Of a stretch of DNA of 64,000 nucleotides, positions 1 through 14,000 are shown one piece after another. Source of the stretch: Nelumbo lutea (taxonomy: Eukaryota > Streptophyta > Magnoliopsida > Proteales > Nelumbonaceae); assembly GCA_022828595.1 (NCBI GenBank), contig JAKGHH010000008.1, forward strand, positions 4,028,728 to 4,092,727, in the 5' to 3' direction. The notes beneath the pieces are model-generated. The model saw nothing but the letters and a program-made list of their open reading frames with translations. It had not been told where the DNA came from and made no database searches. The position numbers and the translations under genes were made by a program. Positions within the stretch are counted from its first letter, which is position 1. Each line of letters begins with the position of its first letter.

Positions 1-1490
1 TCATTGCTTTTTGTCATCAGAAAATATATTTTATTTTATTATATTTGATAAAAATATGGCTAGTACAACTTGGTGACAAGAATGCCATCCCCAAATTTCA
101 AATCCGATTTACATAGAAGCCCAAAACAGTTGTTGCCTCATAACCCCTTGTTTGGCAAGGGAATCAGCTAACCCATTTGCACTCCTTATCCACTTAAATT
201 CAGCCTCCATATCATTTGCAATCTTTTCCACTTCCCTTAACACATGTTTAAGAGTCCAAGGAGTATGTACATTGCAATTTTCCCATGAAATGACAACTTT
301 TGAATCCCCGTCCACCTCAACCAACCTAAAACCCAGCTGCTTTGCTAATCGGAAACCTTGCAGCAGAGCCAACAGCTCAGCCTTCAAAGAGTTTCCCATA
401 CCAATTGGCCCCTAAAATAAAGCCAAATCCTCTCTCAGAATTTCTGATAACCCCTCCTATTCCTACCATACCCTAGTTTCCAAGGGAACTTCCACCAAAA
501 TTCAACTTGACATTGTTGCCTTCTGGGGATTTCCAATCCACTTTTTCTCTCAAGGATTGTGTCATTTTGGTCCAGGCTCTTAAAATGCCAATGATTGAGA
601 AGATTTGAAAGCCATCCAAGGTCTTTACCCACAGCACTACCTTCAATTTTATGTTGTCTATAATCTCCTCCAAATTCCCGCTTTTTTCAAAGAAGGTCCT
701 ATTATTCCTTTCTTCCCACACTACACAACTAATTGCTGCCTTAGTGGCTCTCCAGAGAACTTTCCCTCTTTTCTTTGATTGCCTCAAGAAGTCAAGATTG
801 AAAATTCCCATCACATCTTAAGGGGGGCCCACCTGCATCCAAAAAGAGAAACAGAAAAAATCCCAAAATCAATGCACAAAGAAACATGAGATTAATAAAT
901 GAGATAGGGTCTCACCAGTCACCACTACCCTACATATGAAACACATGTGAAGAGAAAGGTAAGCATAAAACTTTCTCCCCTGCAGCATATCATAAGTATT
1001 TACATTACTAAGGAAGATTTCCCAACAGAAAGATTAACTTTTAGGTGGAATAGGCTTACTCCAAATTTCTTTCACTGGGAAGTCAACCCATTGAGGATTA
1101 GGCAAACAAAGACTTCGAAAAAAGAGGAGAATGTGCAAAGACCATCTGGTGAGAATAACCAAATTCTAGAGTCCTCAAGGAAAGGGTCCAAAAAAACCTT
1201 GCCCTAAAATGTCAAGTAGGTAGACCAGGGAAGAACATTCATTTTCCCTTAAGCCTATTCTAAAGCCCAGGTTCTAGTCTAAAATGGAGAAGGTGTTCCC
1301 AGTCTAGGCACAATTTCACCTTTAAAGATAGAGAGGGCAAAGAGTTCAGGAAATTGGTCTTTGAGTAGAGTTTACCCTAGCCACAGATCTTCCAAAAACC
1401 ATCACTCCTTCCCACATCAAACCTAATGGCATTAAGAAAGATAGGGTAAACCTCATGAATTGCTTTCCAATTACTGCATCTCATTGTTGG
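1..1490 (-). mobile_element. LINE remnant, 3' part with RNase H, in or beyond MDN1 intron 9
   Basis: Reading right to left: a degenerate stretch resembling the LINE region before zf-RVT (about 1490-1250, with FDVG and GFWK words), a zf-RVT tail ending WEERNNRTFFE (about 814-650), a frameshift near 500, and an RNase H-like domain (109-399) with AELLALLQG and GLADSLAKQG motifs. An A/T-rich 3' tail follows down to position 1. It lies in the same orientation as MDN1. Frameshifts and stops make it inactive. The upstream border is fuzzy. Confidence 0.8.
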
Positions 1491-1991
1491 TCATTTATAG
1501 AGAACTTCTAGATTTGGCACAGCATTACAGATAATACGAAGCCACATAATCAGAACAATATAGCACTCTGAATCTCCCTCACCTAATGGTTAAGACACCA
1601 AAAGAAATCTGAAGAACAATGTTATACATGCAAAGTCCAATAAAAATGCCACCACAAAAAAAGTGTAATTGATAATGGACACAAAAACCTAAATCAAACA
1701 AGTGTACAAAATTAGAACAGCAAGGGACTTCAAGACAAAAAACCTTTGTAACTAGAACACAGATAATAAAGGCTAAGAGTCATTGATCTTTTAAAGAGAG
1801 GACACCAATAGAATCCAGGTGAAGACTCTGACTGAATTACATATCCAATAACAGCTATAACACCCAGAATATTTGCATGGAAAAAAAATACATTTCCTAA
1901 ACATTGACGCCACAAGGGACAAACAAAAAACCCAAAAACAAGAACATAATATGCAACCACATAAAAAGAGGGAGGAAAATGCATTACAAAC
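1491..1991. other. MDN1 intron 9 sequence without recognised feature
   Basis: This is AT-rich sequence just downstream of exon 9 on the minus strand. I see no coding similarity here. Confidence 0.5.
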
Positions 1992-2070
1992 CTTCTGCAC
2001 TGTGAGAACCATCATGTTTTGAACTTGATATTGTGCCAAACAATCGGAAGCTTTCTGCTACACTTATTTT
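1992..2070 (-). CDS. MDN1: MDN1 exon 9
   Basis: Acceptor CTTTGCAG precedes AAAATAAGT and donor GTTTGT follows. The 79 nt encode [20 protein letters not shown], the midasin segment after Walker B containing the sensor-1 region. No further exon is visible to the left; a LINE fills that space. Confidence 0.9.
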
Positions 2071-5000
2071 CTGCAAAGGCCCGGCATGCCTTATAAGGTC
2101 CCAATGGACTAAAGAAATAATATAACCAATTCATGGTAGACAACTAAAAGCATGAAAAGGGAAGTATAACAGAGATAATTAGAGAAAGCCCATGCAAACA
2201 CCCCATCTACCAACTCCAATTGTACCAAGACTATAATCCATAACATTGCCAACCAAGGCATAGAAGTTCATGAAAATTTGGGACCTGGCTGCCCAAGTAC
2301 AAAATTTTGTTTAATTATTCCATCTGCAACATGCCAAAACATGATATATGCCAATCACTGGCTCCAAGTGCTCTCATAAATGTCCATAAAAAAGTGACTC
2401 CTGTAACACCTGTTTACCCAGTCTAAGAAACTAAAGCAAGTTATAGGAAAGTTATATCACTTTCATACAACATAATAATTTTACTGTTAAATATCAGAAA
2501 AAAAGGACAATACCTCCCCACGACCAGTTACAAAAGAACTTGCACCTTCTAATAGAGGTAATAAGATGGAATGTACATCAGATGGTGCATTGTCAATATC
2601 CTCAAAGACTACCCAAAGACCATTCAGAACAGCCTGTGAAAAGATCAAATGAACAATATAAAATAAACAAAAGAAATGATTAATGGTCAAACCAAGAAAA
2701 CAAAATTGTCTTTTCTTAAAAGAAGAAGAAGAAGAATAAGAGATCAGTTTCTATTCCACTAGAGCACCATAAAAACATCCAGGTATTTTGTTTGTCTTCT
2801 ACTGTTTCTCTAACCAATAACAGTTCTTGATATTGCTACTAATCAGGGGAAAAGAAGCAGGAGGAGGGGAGAGAGAGAGAGAGAGACAGAGAGAGAGAGA
2901 GGGGGGGGAGGACCTGAGTAAGAGAACCAGGTTGCCATCTGAATTCACCAGGTTGCTCCGTACAGACATAACTCCCAATCAATGTTTTACCATCCATTTG
3001 TTCATCCATGTGAATAAACAGAACTGACAGAATGAAAAAGAACCATTTTAGCTAAAATTAGATATAAATGATATTTTTATTAATAATCTTCTTAATAGAA
3101 ACAAAACTAATAAGTGTTAATGTTTCAACAAGTTATAGTCAGTAAAGATGCAAAACTAGAATCACCATGATTAGTTCCATAACTTTCATTATATAGAACC
3201 AGGTATTACAAAATTACCAAAATATCCTTTCTTTCCCCATGGAAATCACCATACTTGTATTTTAGAATTTCTTTACAACCAACGGCCAATCACTTACTAT
3301 GTGCATATATTCTCACAAATTCTCAATAAGGTTTCAAAGATTCTTGTTCCATCCTTTCCAGATGTCTCAGAAAGCCCCTTGCTTCAAAAGGAAACAGGAA
3401 ACATGACAAAGATTTCATGAACTCATGAAGCCAAGTTCACTGCCCAGCTACAATGAAGAAACAAGCATTGCCATATTTTTCTTCTTTCTTGCACATAACA
3501 CATTTATTTTTTCCCAACTGAATTCTCTTTCCTTGATCAAGCATTCAAGGCAAATTTTCAAGCATCAGGAACTAATTAAATGAGCACCTTAGGAAGCATC
3601 AGATTACCACAAATTCTTCCCACTGAAAGATGTTTGAGTGAACCCCCACTACAAGATGAATTTGCAAAACAAGAAACCAATTGATAAAATACTCTGTAGT
3701 CCAGAAACTCAATCATTTCTATGTAGAGTAGTTACATTAATGTATCATAGTTACTTCTCCCCATCTCGGCTTTGGTTCACCATACCACAATTAATGAACT
3801 TAACCATGAAAAACAAAGGGCCCATTAGGGACTAGGGAGGGCTCAAGCAATGCTTGAGCTGCTTTGGAGAAGCCAATGAAAGAAGCTTCAGCGGAAAGCC
3901 ATGTCTTTAGCTTTCAAAAAGTCATTTTGGGCTCTCTGGTGTTTTCACCAAACATGGCTTATAGGCTGTCCAGGTGGGGCCCACCTCGCAAAGCCAGAAG
4001 CCTCAATGTGAAAGACCTCCTAAATGTGCACAAAGTTGTAACCCTACTTCATACTCTTCCAGAGCAACAACAGAAGTCTAGAGATTGAATGTTTGAGGTC
4101 AAATGTTCAAACAGAAAGAAGATCATGGACTCGCATGGTGAACAATATAAAATAAATATAGCCACACTACCCCTAATTCACTCTCCATCTCTTATCTCAA
4201 AATACAAGATGTGCACAAACCATCAATAACAGCACTGTCTAACATCAAGACCAAGTTGCTAGCACATTTAACATAGACACAAGAGTCTTTGGTCAGCAGG
4301 TTGTAGAGTGTTCAAAAAGCTCCAGGCCATCAAGGAAGATTTGAGAGTAAGGAGGAAGAATTCGATTGGAGGGGAAGAAAACAGAAAAAAAAAAGGTCCT
4401 AGAAAAGCTAGCCACTTTGGACAGAATTAGAGAGGAAGGGGACTTCAAGAGAGAATCACAAATTGAGTTGGCGGCTTTGGAAAATGAGTTAGAAGGCTTA
4501 ATTCTGAGGGAAGAAGTAAGATGGAGACAGAAGTCAAGAACATTATGGCTAAAAGAAGGGGATAAGAACACTCGCTTTTTTCAAGCCTTTGCAAACGGGA
4601 GAAGAAGAAAAAATATAATCACTAGGATAAACGTGGAGAAGGTAGTAGAAACATGGGGAGGGATTCAGGAAAAACTGGTGGCATATTACAAGAAGTTGTA
4701 TACGGGAAGGAATTGGAGTTGGGTATCATTAGGAGATTTGGTGCCAAGTCGTTTAAGTGACAGTTCAGCAAGCTGGTTAGAGAGGGTCTTGAAAAATCGA
4801 GGTAAATGAGGAACTAAAGAAGATAAATGGTGACAAAGCACCAGGACCAGACGGTTTCAACTTCAACTTCATTAAGTGTTGCTGGTATTTCCTTCAAGAG
4901 GACTTCTTGCAACTGTACAAAGAGTTCTGAATTAATACAACATTCATAGCTTTAATACGGAAAAAAAATGTGGAGCTGTGAACATAAAAGATTTTAGGCC

Positions 5001-8000
5001 AATAAGTTTAATAACCAGCCCGTACAAGCTCTTGGTAAAAGTATTGGCAAATAGACTGAAGAGAGTGATCCAGGAGGTGGGGGGGAACTCAGATGGCCTT
5101 TGTAGAAGGAAAGCAGATCCTAGATGGGATTTTGGTGGCCAGTGAACGCATAGACTCAAGGATTAGAAGTGGTAAACCAGGTCTGGTAATGCAAGCTGGA
5201 CATAGAGAAGGCGCATGACCATGTGGAATGGGGATTTTTAGAGGAAATGATGAGGTTGATGGAATTTGGGGAGATCTGGAAGGGCTGGATGTACGGGTGC
5301 ATTTCAGCGGTGTCCTTTTCTTCGCTCATCAATGGGGTTTCCTCCGAGTTCTTCCAAGCCTCTAGGGGTCTTAGGAAAGGGGATCCAATTTCCCCGTCGT
5401 TGTTTCTGTTAGTGATGGAAACCCTAAATCTGATTATGAAGAAAGGAGTACAGAGGGGCTGGGTCGAAGAATTTAAGGTGGGACCTGATGGACTTTGTAC
5501 TTCCCACCTTCAATATGCTGATGACACCTTAATCTTCTTAGATGCATCAGTAAATCAGGTCCTGAATCTTAGAGCATTACTAGCCAACTTCGAGGTGCTG
5601 ACTGGTATGAAAGTGAACCTAGAGAAGAGCCAACTGATAGGAGTGGGAGAGATAAGCAGAGGAGAGACGGATCAGTTCGCAGGGGTGCTGGAATGCAGAG
5701 TAGGGGAGCTCCCTTTTATGTATTTGGGTATGCCAGTGGGGTCGAAGGCAGCATCAACAAGTGTGTGGAGGTCAATTCTAGAAAGAGTAGAAAAGAGATT
5801 GGATAGATGGAAGGTAAGTACTTGTCCTTGGGATGAAGAATCACTCTCATTAAGAGTGTTTTGGCTAGTCTTCCGCCATATTATCTTTTTTTTTTTATGA
5901 ATTTCCGTCATATTATCTTTCTTTGCTAAGGATTCCAACTGAAGTGGCCATGAAAATCGAAAAAGCTCAAAGAGACTTCCTATGGGAAGGAGTAGGGGAG
6001 TTAAAAAATTCCACTTAGTCAAATGGGACAAGGTATGCAAACCAAAGGAGGCGGGGTTTGGGCCTTTGGGGCTGAGAAGGGTAAAGCTGATGAACAAAGC
6101 ACTTATAGCCTTATAGGGAAGTGGTTGTGGAGGTTTGGGCAAGGGAGAGAGAGGGAGGCTTTGTAGAGAAGGGTGGTTGTCGGGAAGTATGGTGTGATAA
6201 GATTTGGATGGGAATCAAAGGAAGTGAGGAGATCCTATGGGGTGAGTGTCTGGAAAGGAATTATGAGCTTTAACCAAGAATTCAGGAGTTTCATCAAATT
6301 TAGAGTAGGGGAAGGCTCAAGGGTGAGGTTTGGGGAAGATGAGTGGCTGGAGATAGGGAAGTTAAGTGAGGTGTGCCCAAGATTATACAAACTAACAGAA
6401 CAACAAGTCTCAATAGGTCAATGTTATGAATGGAGAGGGGAGCAACTGATCTGGAATCCGAAGTTCAGAAGACCATTGCTAGATCAAGAAGTGGAAGAAT
6501 GTGTACTACTATTGGAAAAGTTAGAAGGAACTAACATTTTAAGAGGCACAGAAGATGGTCTATGGTGGAAGGAATGTAAGGAGGGCAGATTCACAGTCAA
6601 GTCGTTTTACAAAGCATTGATCAAAGAAGTGGGGGGATCAGTCCAGATAATAAAAGGAGTTTGGGGGAATCCAATTCCCCCAAGCGTAGAGGCCTTTGCA
6701 TGGTTTGTGGCACATGACGGCATTCTCACTACTGAACATTTGAAATCTAGGGGATTTCACATGGCAAGCAGGTGCTATTTATGCACGGAAGAGGAATAAA
6801 CTGTGTTGTTCCACTTGTTCTTCTCATGCAGCATAGCAAGCTTCATATGGAAGTTCTTTTCATTTTTATTTGGGTCGTGCGGCTTCCAGCCTTCAGTTCC
6901 AGTAGAAATTTTTACTCTGTGGCCTAAGTTCAGAGGAAGTAAGAAAGCAAGTATTGTTTGGAGCTGCATCCCTTTTGTAGTATGTTGGTCTATTTGGAGG
7001 GAGAGAAACAGAAGAGTATTTGAGAACAGGGCCAACAATATAGAATACCTGGTAGCTTCAGAGTCCAATCGCTTGAGTTACAGCCTTGTAATGTAGTTGA
7101 TTTCTCAGTTTAAAGCTTGGACATGTAATTGAAGTATGTACTTGAAGCTGTTGGCGTGTCATCTAGACAACCAATGTGATAGGATGTAACCTTTTCTTTT
7201 AATAAATTTTCTTTCTTCTTGATTCTTCAAAAAAAAACCCTCTCTCTCTTATATTGTATAACATATATTAGACCACTTCTATAATATATAATATTAGACT
7301 ATACAGTGTTGTTTTTATCTAAATCAAAAGGCAAACATGTTGCTTCATTTTGAATCGAGAAACCCCCACTAGCTCACTGCCTCTCAGCCCCTCCCCCTCT
7401 CAATGCTCCATAGCAATTTTTTTATGCAGGTTTTTGTGTTAGAATAATTATATTTTTGTCAATATTTCCTGTTTGTTACTGATCAAAAAAATATTTCTTG
7501 TTTGTTTCAAAAGTAAAAAGGTAGGGTTGATATTTCAAATCTAGACTCGAATTCAATCTCATAAGTTCAAACTTGCAAGTTCAATTAGTTTTTCTAACTT
7601 TTGAGCCAAACTCAAACATATCGAATATTTAGTGTGACTAAACTCAAACAAGAAAATAGAGTTTGAATCAAATATAAAAGTATTTTAGTTGAACCAAGCT
7701 AAGACATGCTAAAGGCTGTCTCAGCTCGGTTCCATTGCACCCCTACAATTCAGTTCATGAATTCCCAATTTATACAATCCATGCAATTCAAACCAAGTAA
7801 ATTAAGATTTAGTTATCTGGTCCCTACCTTGACATTCTGCTATTTCTTTTAATTTTTTTTATTGTAAAACCCTTACTGGATATGATCTGTATTGGTTACT
7901 AGTTTCCATCATATGGAGGTTAAAGAGCCACTATATATAGATTAATTGAACTTCAAGTCAAAACTTTATTATATTATCATAGGCTTCCACCGTGTGTGTG

Positions 8001-11000
8001 TGTGTGTGTATATAGGATGTGTTAGCGTAGGGGTATTTCTGTCTTTATACCTTGATTGATGTTGCTGATCTATAATGTTGTGTTGAAATATGTGCTCTTA
8101 ACTTAAGTAAGGGCACATAGGTCTTTTCAGTTATGTTTTAATATTAATATAAATTCTTACTGGCCGAATGGGAGAGAAATAGTCGACTCTTTCAGTTCGA
8201 ACAAGAATTCTCTCTTTCTCTCTTTCTCTCTTTCTCTATCATTCTCTCTTCTTCTACATAACTGAACTCAGTCAGGCCAAACTCTAAGGCAGACCTGAAT
8301 TCTATCATGGTATCAGAGCAGGTTAAATCTGCCTAGATTTCTGCTTGCCTAGGGTTCATTCTCTGCGCACCCTATCTAGGGTTTTCCTTTTTTTTCGATT
8401 GGAGATAAGGGAAAAGGCTGAAAAGGAGTGATCGCCCTCTTCCCTTGGGGGTCTCTATGCCTCCAATCAGGTCGTATGTGGTCGGTTGCTGTGATTTCTA
8501 AGATTGCCCTCTCCTAGTAGAGGAGGAATAGAGGGCCGAACTGTGTGTGGTTGTTGTGTGTGAAGCGGCTGTTGTGTGTGGACTGCTCTCCTGCTCGCAT
8601 GGGTGTTACTTCAGCGATAAGGTAAGAGATTTCAGTTCTGGTTTACGGATTAAATAGGAGGTGTGTTTCAGATCATTTGCTAGTGTTTCGGTCAGTTAGT
8701 GCTAGGGTTTATGCTAGTTTCTTTGCGCATGTTGAAGGAAGAGATATGATCATATAGTAGTGAGATTTCAGGTAGTTGTAGGAGCAGGGTTTGTGGTGTA
8801 AAGAGCACACATTCCAGCAACAATTAGTGCTGCAATCAGTGTGACAGGTGTGACCTAGTGGTGTGTAGTGTGCAGATCTTAGTGATAATAGAATTCAGCA
8901 AGTGTGCAGTATTGGTGATAACATAATGGGAGACAGTAATGATTATAAACCTAGTGTGATGGTGCCTACAGACTACCTGAATGTTCAGATGACCTCCATT
9001 AAGTTAAATGGAGAGAATTATGTGCCTTAGGCTAAATCCGTTGAAGTCTTTCTAAAGGCAAAGAAGAAGGTAAAACATATCAGAGAGGAGAAACCTTCCT
9101 CTGACTCTCACGAGTATGAAGATTGGGAGCAAGAGGACGCTCAGATCATCACATGGTTGTGGAACAGTATGGAACCCAGGATTATTGTGAACTTCATGTT
9201 CCTTGATACTGCCAAAGACATGTGGGACCATGCGAAAAAATTGTATTCGGGGCATGACAATACAACCAGAGTTTATCAGCTTTATCAAGAGTACTTTAAT
9301 CTGCAGCAGGGCAATTAGAGTCTTGAGGAGTACTATGCCAACATGAGGAACATACGTAATGAGTTGAATGTCTATCATCCTCTCACTTCTGATGTCAAGA
9401 TTCAGCAACAACAGAGAGAGCAGCTTGATGTGACTAGATTTTTGGTGGGACTAAAGTCTAAATATGAACCAGTACGGGCTCAGATATTAGGGGGATCAGC
9501 TCTTCCGTCCCTGGAAGAGGTATTTGCTCGACTTCGGAGGATTTTTACCGGATCTACTAAGAACTCTAATATCTCAGATAGATCGGCCTTTGCTGCATCG
9601 AGAGGCCGTGGTGGTAGAGGTGGAGTTCGGGGAGCTCAGTCTGGTTGTGGTGTTGGTAGTGGTTTTGCATATGGCCGAAGTGGCAATGGTGGGTCTACTT
9701 ATAATCGTGGTGGTGGTCGTACTGGGAGCAGAGATTCAGGGGAAGCCCGTGGTAGAGGACGTAGCTCAGGCCTGAGGAAGTGCACTCATTGTGGTATGGA
9801 TGGACATACCATCAACTATTGTTATGATTTACATGGTCCTCCATCAACCTGGGTCAATCATGCCGCGACCGGTGACTCAAGTTCCAGCTTTAAACAGGAG
9901 AATCATTCATCTGACCAGGTGCCTCCTACATCCACAAATGGTCCCATGAAGGACATGGTGAGTGTTCCCTGTGATGAATATGAGAGGTTTATCCAATCAC
10001 AACAGAACACGGCAACTTTTGCTCACTCAGGTATGGCTTGTCTGGCATCTACACCCAATCCCTGGATCATTGACTCTGGAGCCTCCGATCACATGACTGG
10101 AACTCCAGGTGTGTTTTCCTCCTTGTCTCATTGCTCAACATCACAATCTATCACCCTTGCTAATGGTACTACATCCTCAATTTGTGGTGTTGGTAATGTT
10201 GACCTAGATCCTGTATCCCTCTCATCAGTTCTGTATGTTCCTAAATTGCCTTTTAACCTTATATCTGTTAGTAAGATGACCAAATCACTTAACTGCTCCA
10301 TTACCTTTTATCCTTCTATGTGTGTCTTTCAGGATCTCAAGACGGGGATGAAGATTGGTGGAGGGCATGAAGCAGGTGGACTGTATTATCTTGACGGTGG
10401 TGGTGGTAGAACTTCAACAGCTCTCCAGTCATCTCTTTCTCCTCTCCAGTGGCACTACCGATTTGGTCATCCATCACTCAAAGTCTTGAAGTCCTTGGTT
10501 CCGTCCTTGAGTCAGCTTTCTGTTTTGGATTGTGAGTCGTGTCAATTTAGGAAACACCATCGTGTTCCCTTTAGTTCTAGGGTTGATAACCGTGTGTCGA
10601 GTCCTTTTTCTTTAGTTCATTCAGATGTTTGGGGTCCTTATAAAGTAATGTCATATAATGGATACAGATATTTTGTCATTTTTGTGGATGATTTTTCAAG
10701 GATGACATGGCTCTATTTAATGAAAGAAAGAAGTGAATTGTTTACCATTTTTCAAAAATTTTATGCTGAAATTCGTAACCAATTTGGTACCCATATCAAA
10801 GTTTTTTGTTCTGATAATGGCCGCGAATATTTATCCTCATCATTTCAAGAATACCTGGACCAACAAGGCATTATACATCAGACCTCGTGTACCTACACCC
10901 CACAACAAAACGGGGTGGCTGAGAGAAAGAATCGCCGTCTCCTTGAAACAGCAAGATCCCTAATGCATCACATGCATGTTCCCAAACTTTTTTGGAGTGA

Positions 11001-14000
11001 TGTAGTGCTTACCTCTTGTTTTCTGATTAATCGGATGCCCACGTTCATCCTTGATGGTCAATCTCCGTTTCAGGTCTTGTTTCCCTCTTTGTCTCCGTTC
11101 CCTCTTACGCCGAGAGTTTTTTGGTGTCTGTTTTGTCCATCATCTGGGTCCTGGGAACGACAAGTTTGATGCCCGTTCTCTCAAGTGCATCTTCCTTGGC
11201 TATTCTCGGACCCAGAAAGGGTATAGGTATTACCATCCTGGTTCTCGACGGTCCTTTGTGTGTGTTGATGTCAGTTTCTTTGAGTCTACTCCGTTCTTTT
11301 TGGGGTCTGGTGATGCTTCTTCCTTCTCATCACCTCCTCCCCTTCCACTTCCCGTTGTCGATCCTCAGTTTGTTCCAATTGTGACCAAATCCTTGCCTCC
11401 GGTGCCACCACCTGTTGAACGCCCACCTATTCGTCATGTGTATACACATCACCCACGTGCACCGGCTACTACTCCTCCAACTACATCTCCGTCGACGGAT
11501 CCGGCACCAGAACCCCACTTGGCATCTGAGATTGATCTACCCATTGCTTTGCGGAAAGGTAAACGTGCTTGCACCCTTCATCCCATTTCTAATTATGTTT
11601 CTCTTACTCACCTTTCCGCTTCCCATCGCCAGTTTGTTACCTTGTTATCATCAGTTATTGTTCCTAAAGATGTCCAGGAAGCCCTTGCCTCTCCAGGGTG
11701 GTGTCGTGCCATGGAAGAAGAACTCTCAACCCTTCATCATAATCATACTTGGGACCTCGCTGCTCTTCCTCCTGGGAAGCAAGCTGTTGGTTGTAAGTGG
11801 GTTTATACGGTTAAGTACCTGCCTGATGGTAGTGTTGAACGTCTGAAAGCGCGATTAGTTGCAAAATGGTACTCCCAAACCTATGGCATTGACTACACAG
11901 AGACCTTCTCACCGGTTGCTAAGATCGGGTCAGTTCGTGTTGTGATATCTCTTGCAGCCATGTATGAGTGGCCACTATATCAGCTTGATATCAAGAATGC
12001 CTTTTTGCATGGTGACTTACTCGAGGAGGTCTACATGGAGCAACCTCCAGGGTTTGTTGCTCAGAGGGAGAATGGTAAGGTGTGCCGACTAAGGAAGGCT
12101 ATATATGGGCTTAAACAATCTCCTCGAGCATGGTTTGGTAGGTTCAGTGAGGTGGTAAAGAAGTTTGGCATGAAACGGTGCAAGGTTGACCATTTTGTAT
12201 TTAGTCATGACTCTTCGAGAGGAAAAATACTATTGGTGGTGTATGTAGATGATATTGTTATTACTGGGAATGATAACATTGGTATTGATAGGCTGAAGAC
12301 TTATCTGCAGGATCACTTTCAGACAAAGGATCTGGGTAAACTAAAATACTTCTTGGGGATAGAGGTAGCGAGATCCAAGTATGGGATTAATCTGTGCCAG
12401 AGGAAGTATGTGCTTGATTTGTTGGACGAAACAGGCTTGTTGGGTGCCAAACCAGCTGAAACACCCATGGACACAAATACCAAGCTAAGCAGTGATATGG
12501 GTGAAGTGTTTGAAGACCCTGGCAGATACCGACAACTTGTGGGCAAACTAAACTACCTAACCATTACCAGACCAGACATCTCATTTGCAGTTAGTGTGGT
12601 AAGCCAGTTCATGCAAAAACCTCTGACTCCTCACTGGAATGCGGTTCTGAGAATTGTGAAGTATCTAAAAGGGGCCCCGGGTCGCGGTCTGATATACAAG
12701 AGTGGGGGAAAACTTGAAATAGAAGGGTATTCTGATGCTGATTGGGCCGGTTCTATGTCTGATAGGCGGTCTACTACAGGCTATTGCACGTTTCTGGGAG
12801 GTAACCTGGTGACATGGAAAAGTAAGAAGCAGACGGTTGTGGCAAGAAGCAGTGCAGAGGCAGAATATAGGGCTATGGCGCATACCGCTTGTGAGTTAGT
12901 GTGGCTAAGGAACCTTTTACAGGAAGTAGGGTACAACATTAACACTCCAATGAAGCTCTACTGTGATAATTAGGTTGCAGTTCATATCTCCTCAAATCCA
13001 GTGTTTCATGAAAGAACCAAGCATATTGAGGTTGACTGTCACTTTGTGGGGGAAAAGGTGCTGAATGGAGAGCTAGACACTACACATGTTAATACAGAAA
13101 ATCAATGGGCTGACTTATTTACAAAAGATTTGAGTCGGGGAAGAGTGGACTACATATGTAACAAGCTAGGAGTATATGATATATACTCACCAGCTTGAGG
13201 GGGAGTGTTAGCGTAGGGGTATTTCTATCTTTATACCTTGATTGATGTTGCTGATCAGTAATGTTGTGTTGAAATATGTGCTCTTAACTTAAGTAAGGGC
13301 ACAGGTCTTTTCAGTTATGTTTTAATATTAATATAAATTCTTATTAGCCGAATGGGAGAGAAATAGTTGACTCTTTCAGTTCGAACCAGAATTCTCTCTT
13401 TCTCTCTTTCTCTATCATTCTCTCTTCTTCTACATAACTAAACTCAGTCAAGCCAAACTCTAAGGCAGACCTGAATTCTATCAGGATGGAATACATACAT
13501 ACACACATACATAAGTTTCGGTATATCTAATTTTAGTTTTTCAATACCTTTATAAAAAGAGCAGATGTTATCTTATAATTTATGATACAATAACAATTTC
13601 CAGAACATTAGGTATGCTTAACTTGATTTTGTTAGTGCTTCCTGCTAAGATGCAGGCTTTGCTGTACTTCAGTGATATTCTGTTTGTAGCCTTCTTACTA
13701 GGATGAATCTTGCAGTGCCACATTCTTATAGTATTCATTGTAGCAAAAGAGGAATGCTCATTGCACCATTACCTTGACCTTTTCTGCTCTCCCATTTGGG
13801 TATCATGGGCTTTGGTGCACTCAGTAAATCTTGTTATTTTTATGTATTTTTCTGCTACCAATCAAGAAATAAATAAATAACTCAAAACTTATTAACCTAA
13901 ATCGTTTTAAGTTTTTTGATAATAGCAGAAAAGGAAATTTTATTAAAATAAAAACCAAATGTTACAACCTGGTGTAGAGATTACACCACTAAATCTTTTG

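Larger units (their letters stand above)
8020..13483 (+). mobile_element. Copia-1: LTR-complete Copia retrotransposon in MDN1 intron 6
   Basis: The 5,464-bp element is bounded by TG...CA LTRs (8020-8307 and 13206-13483) and flanked by a perfect 5-bp target-site duplication GGATG (8015-8019, 13484-13488). A tRNA-Met-type primer site follows the 5' LTR, and a TTGAGGGGGAG polypurine tract precedes the 3' LTR. The gag-pol order is gag-protease-integrase-RT-RNase H, which defines Copia. It lies antisense to MDN1. The LTRs differ by about nine substitutions plus two small indels by eye, roughly 3%. Three in-frame TAG codons and one frameshift make it non-autonomous. Confidence 0.97.

Noticed and set aside
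152..415. Plus-strand open frame opposite the LINE RNase H
   Set aside because: It is the shadow of the minus-strand RNase H domain, with no independent motif.
9343..12973. Copia gag-pol frames as host genes
   Set aside because: Flanking LTRs, primer site, polypurine tract and target duplication show they belong to a transposon.
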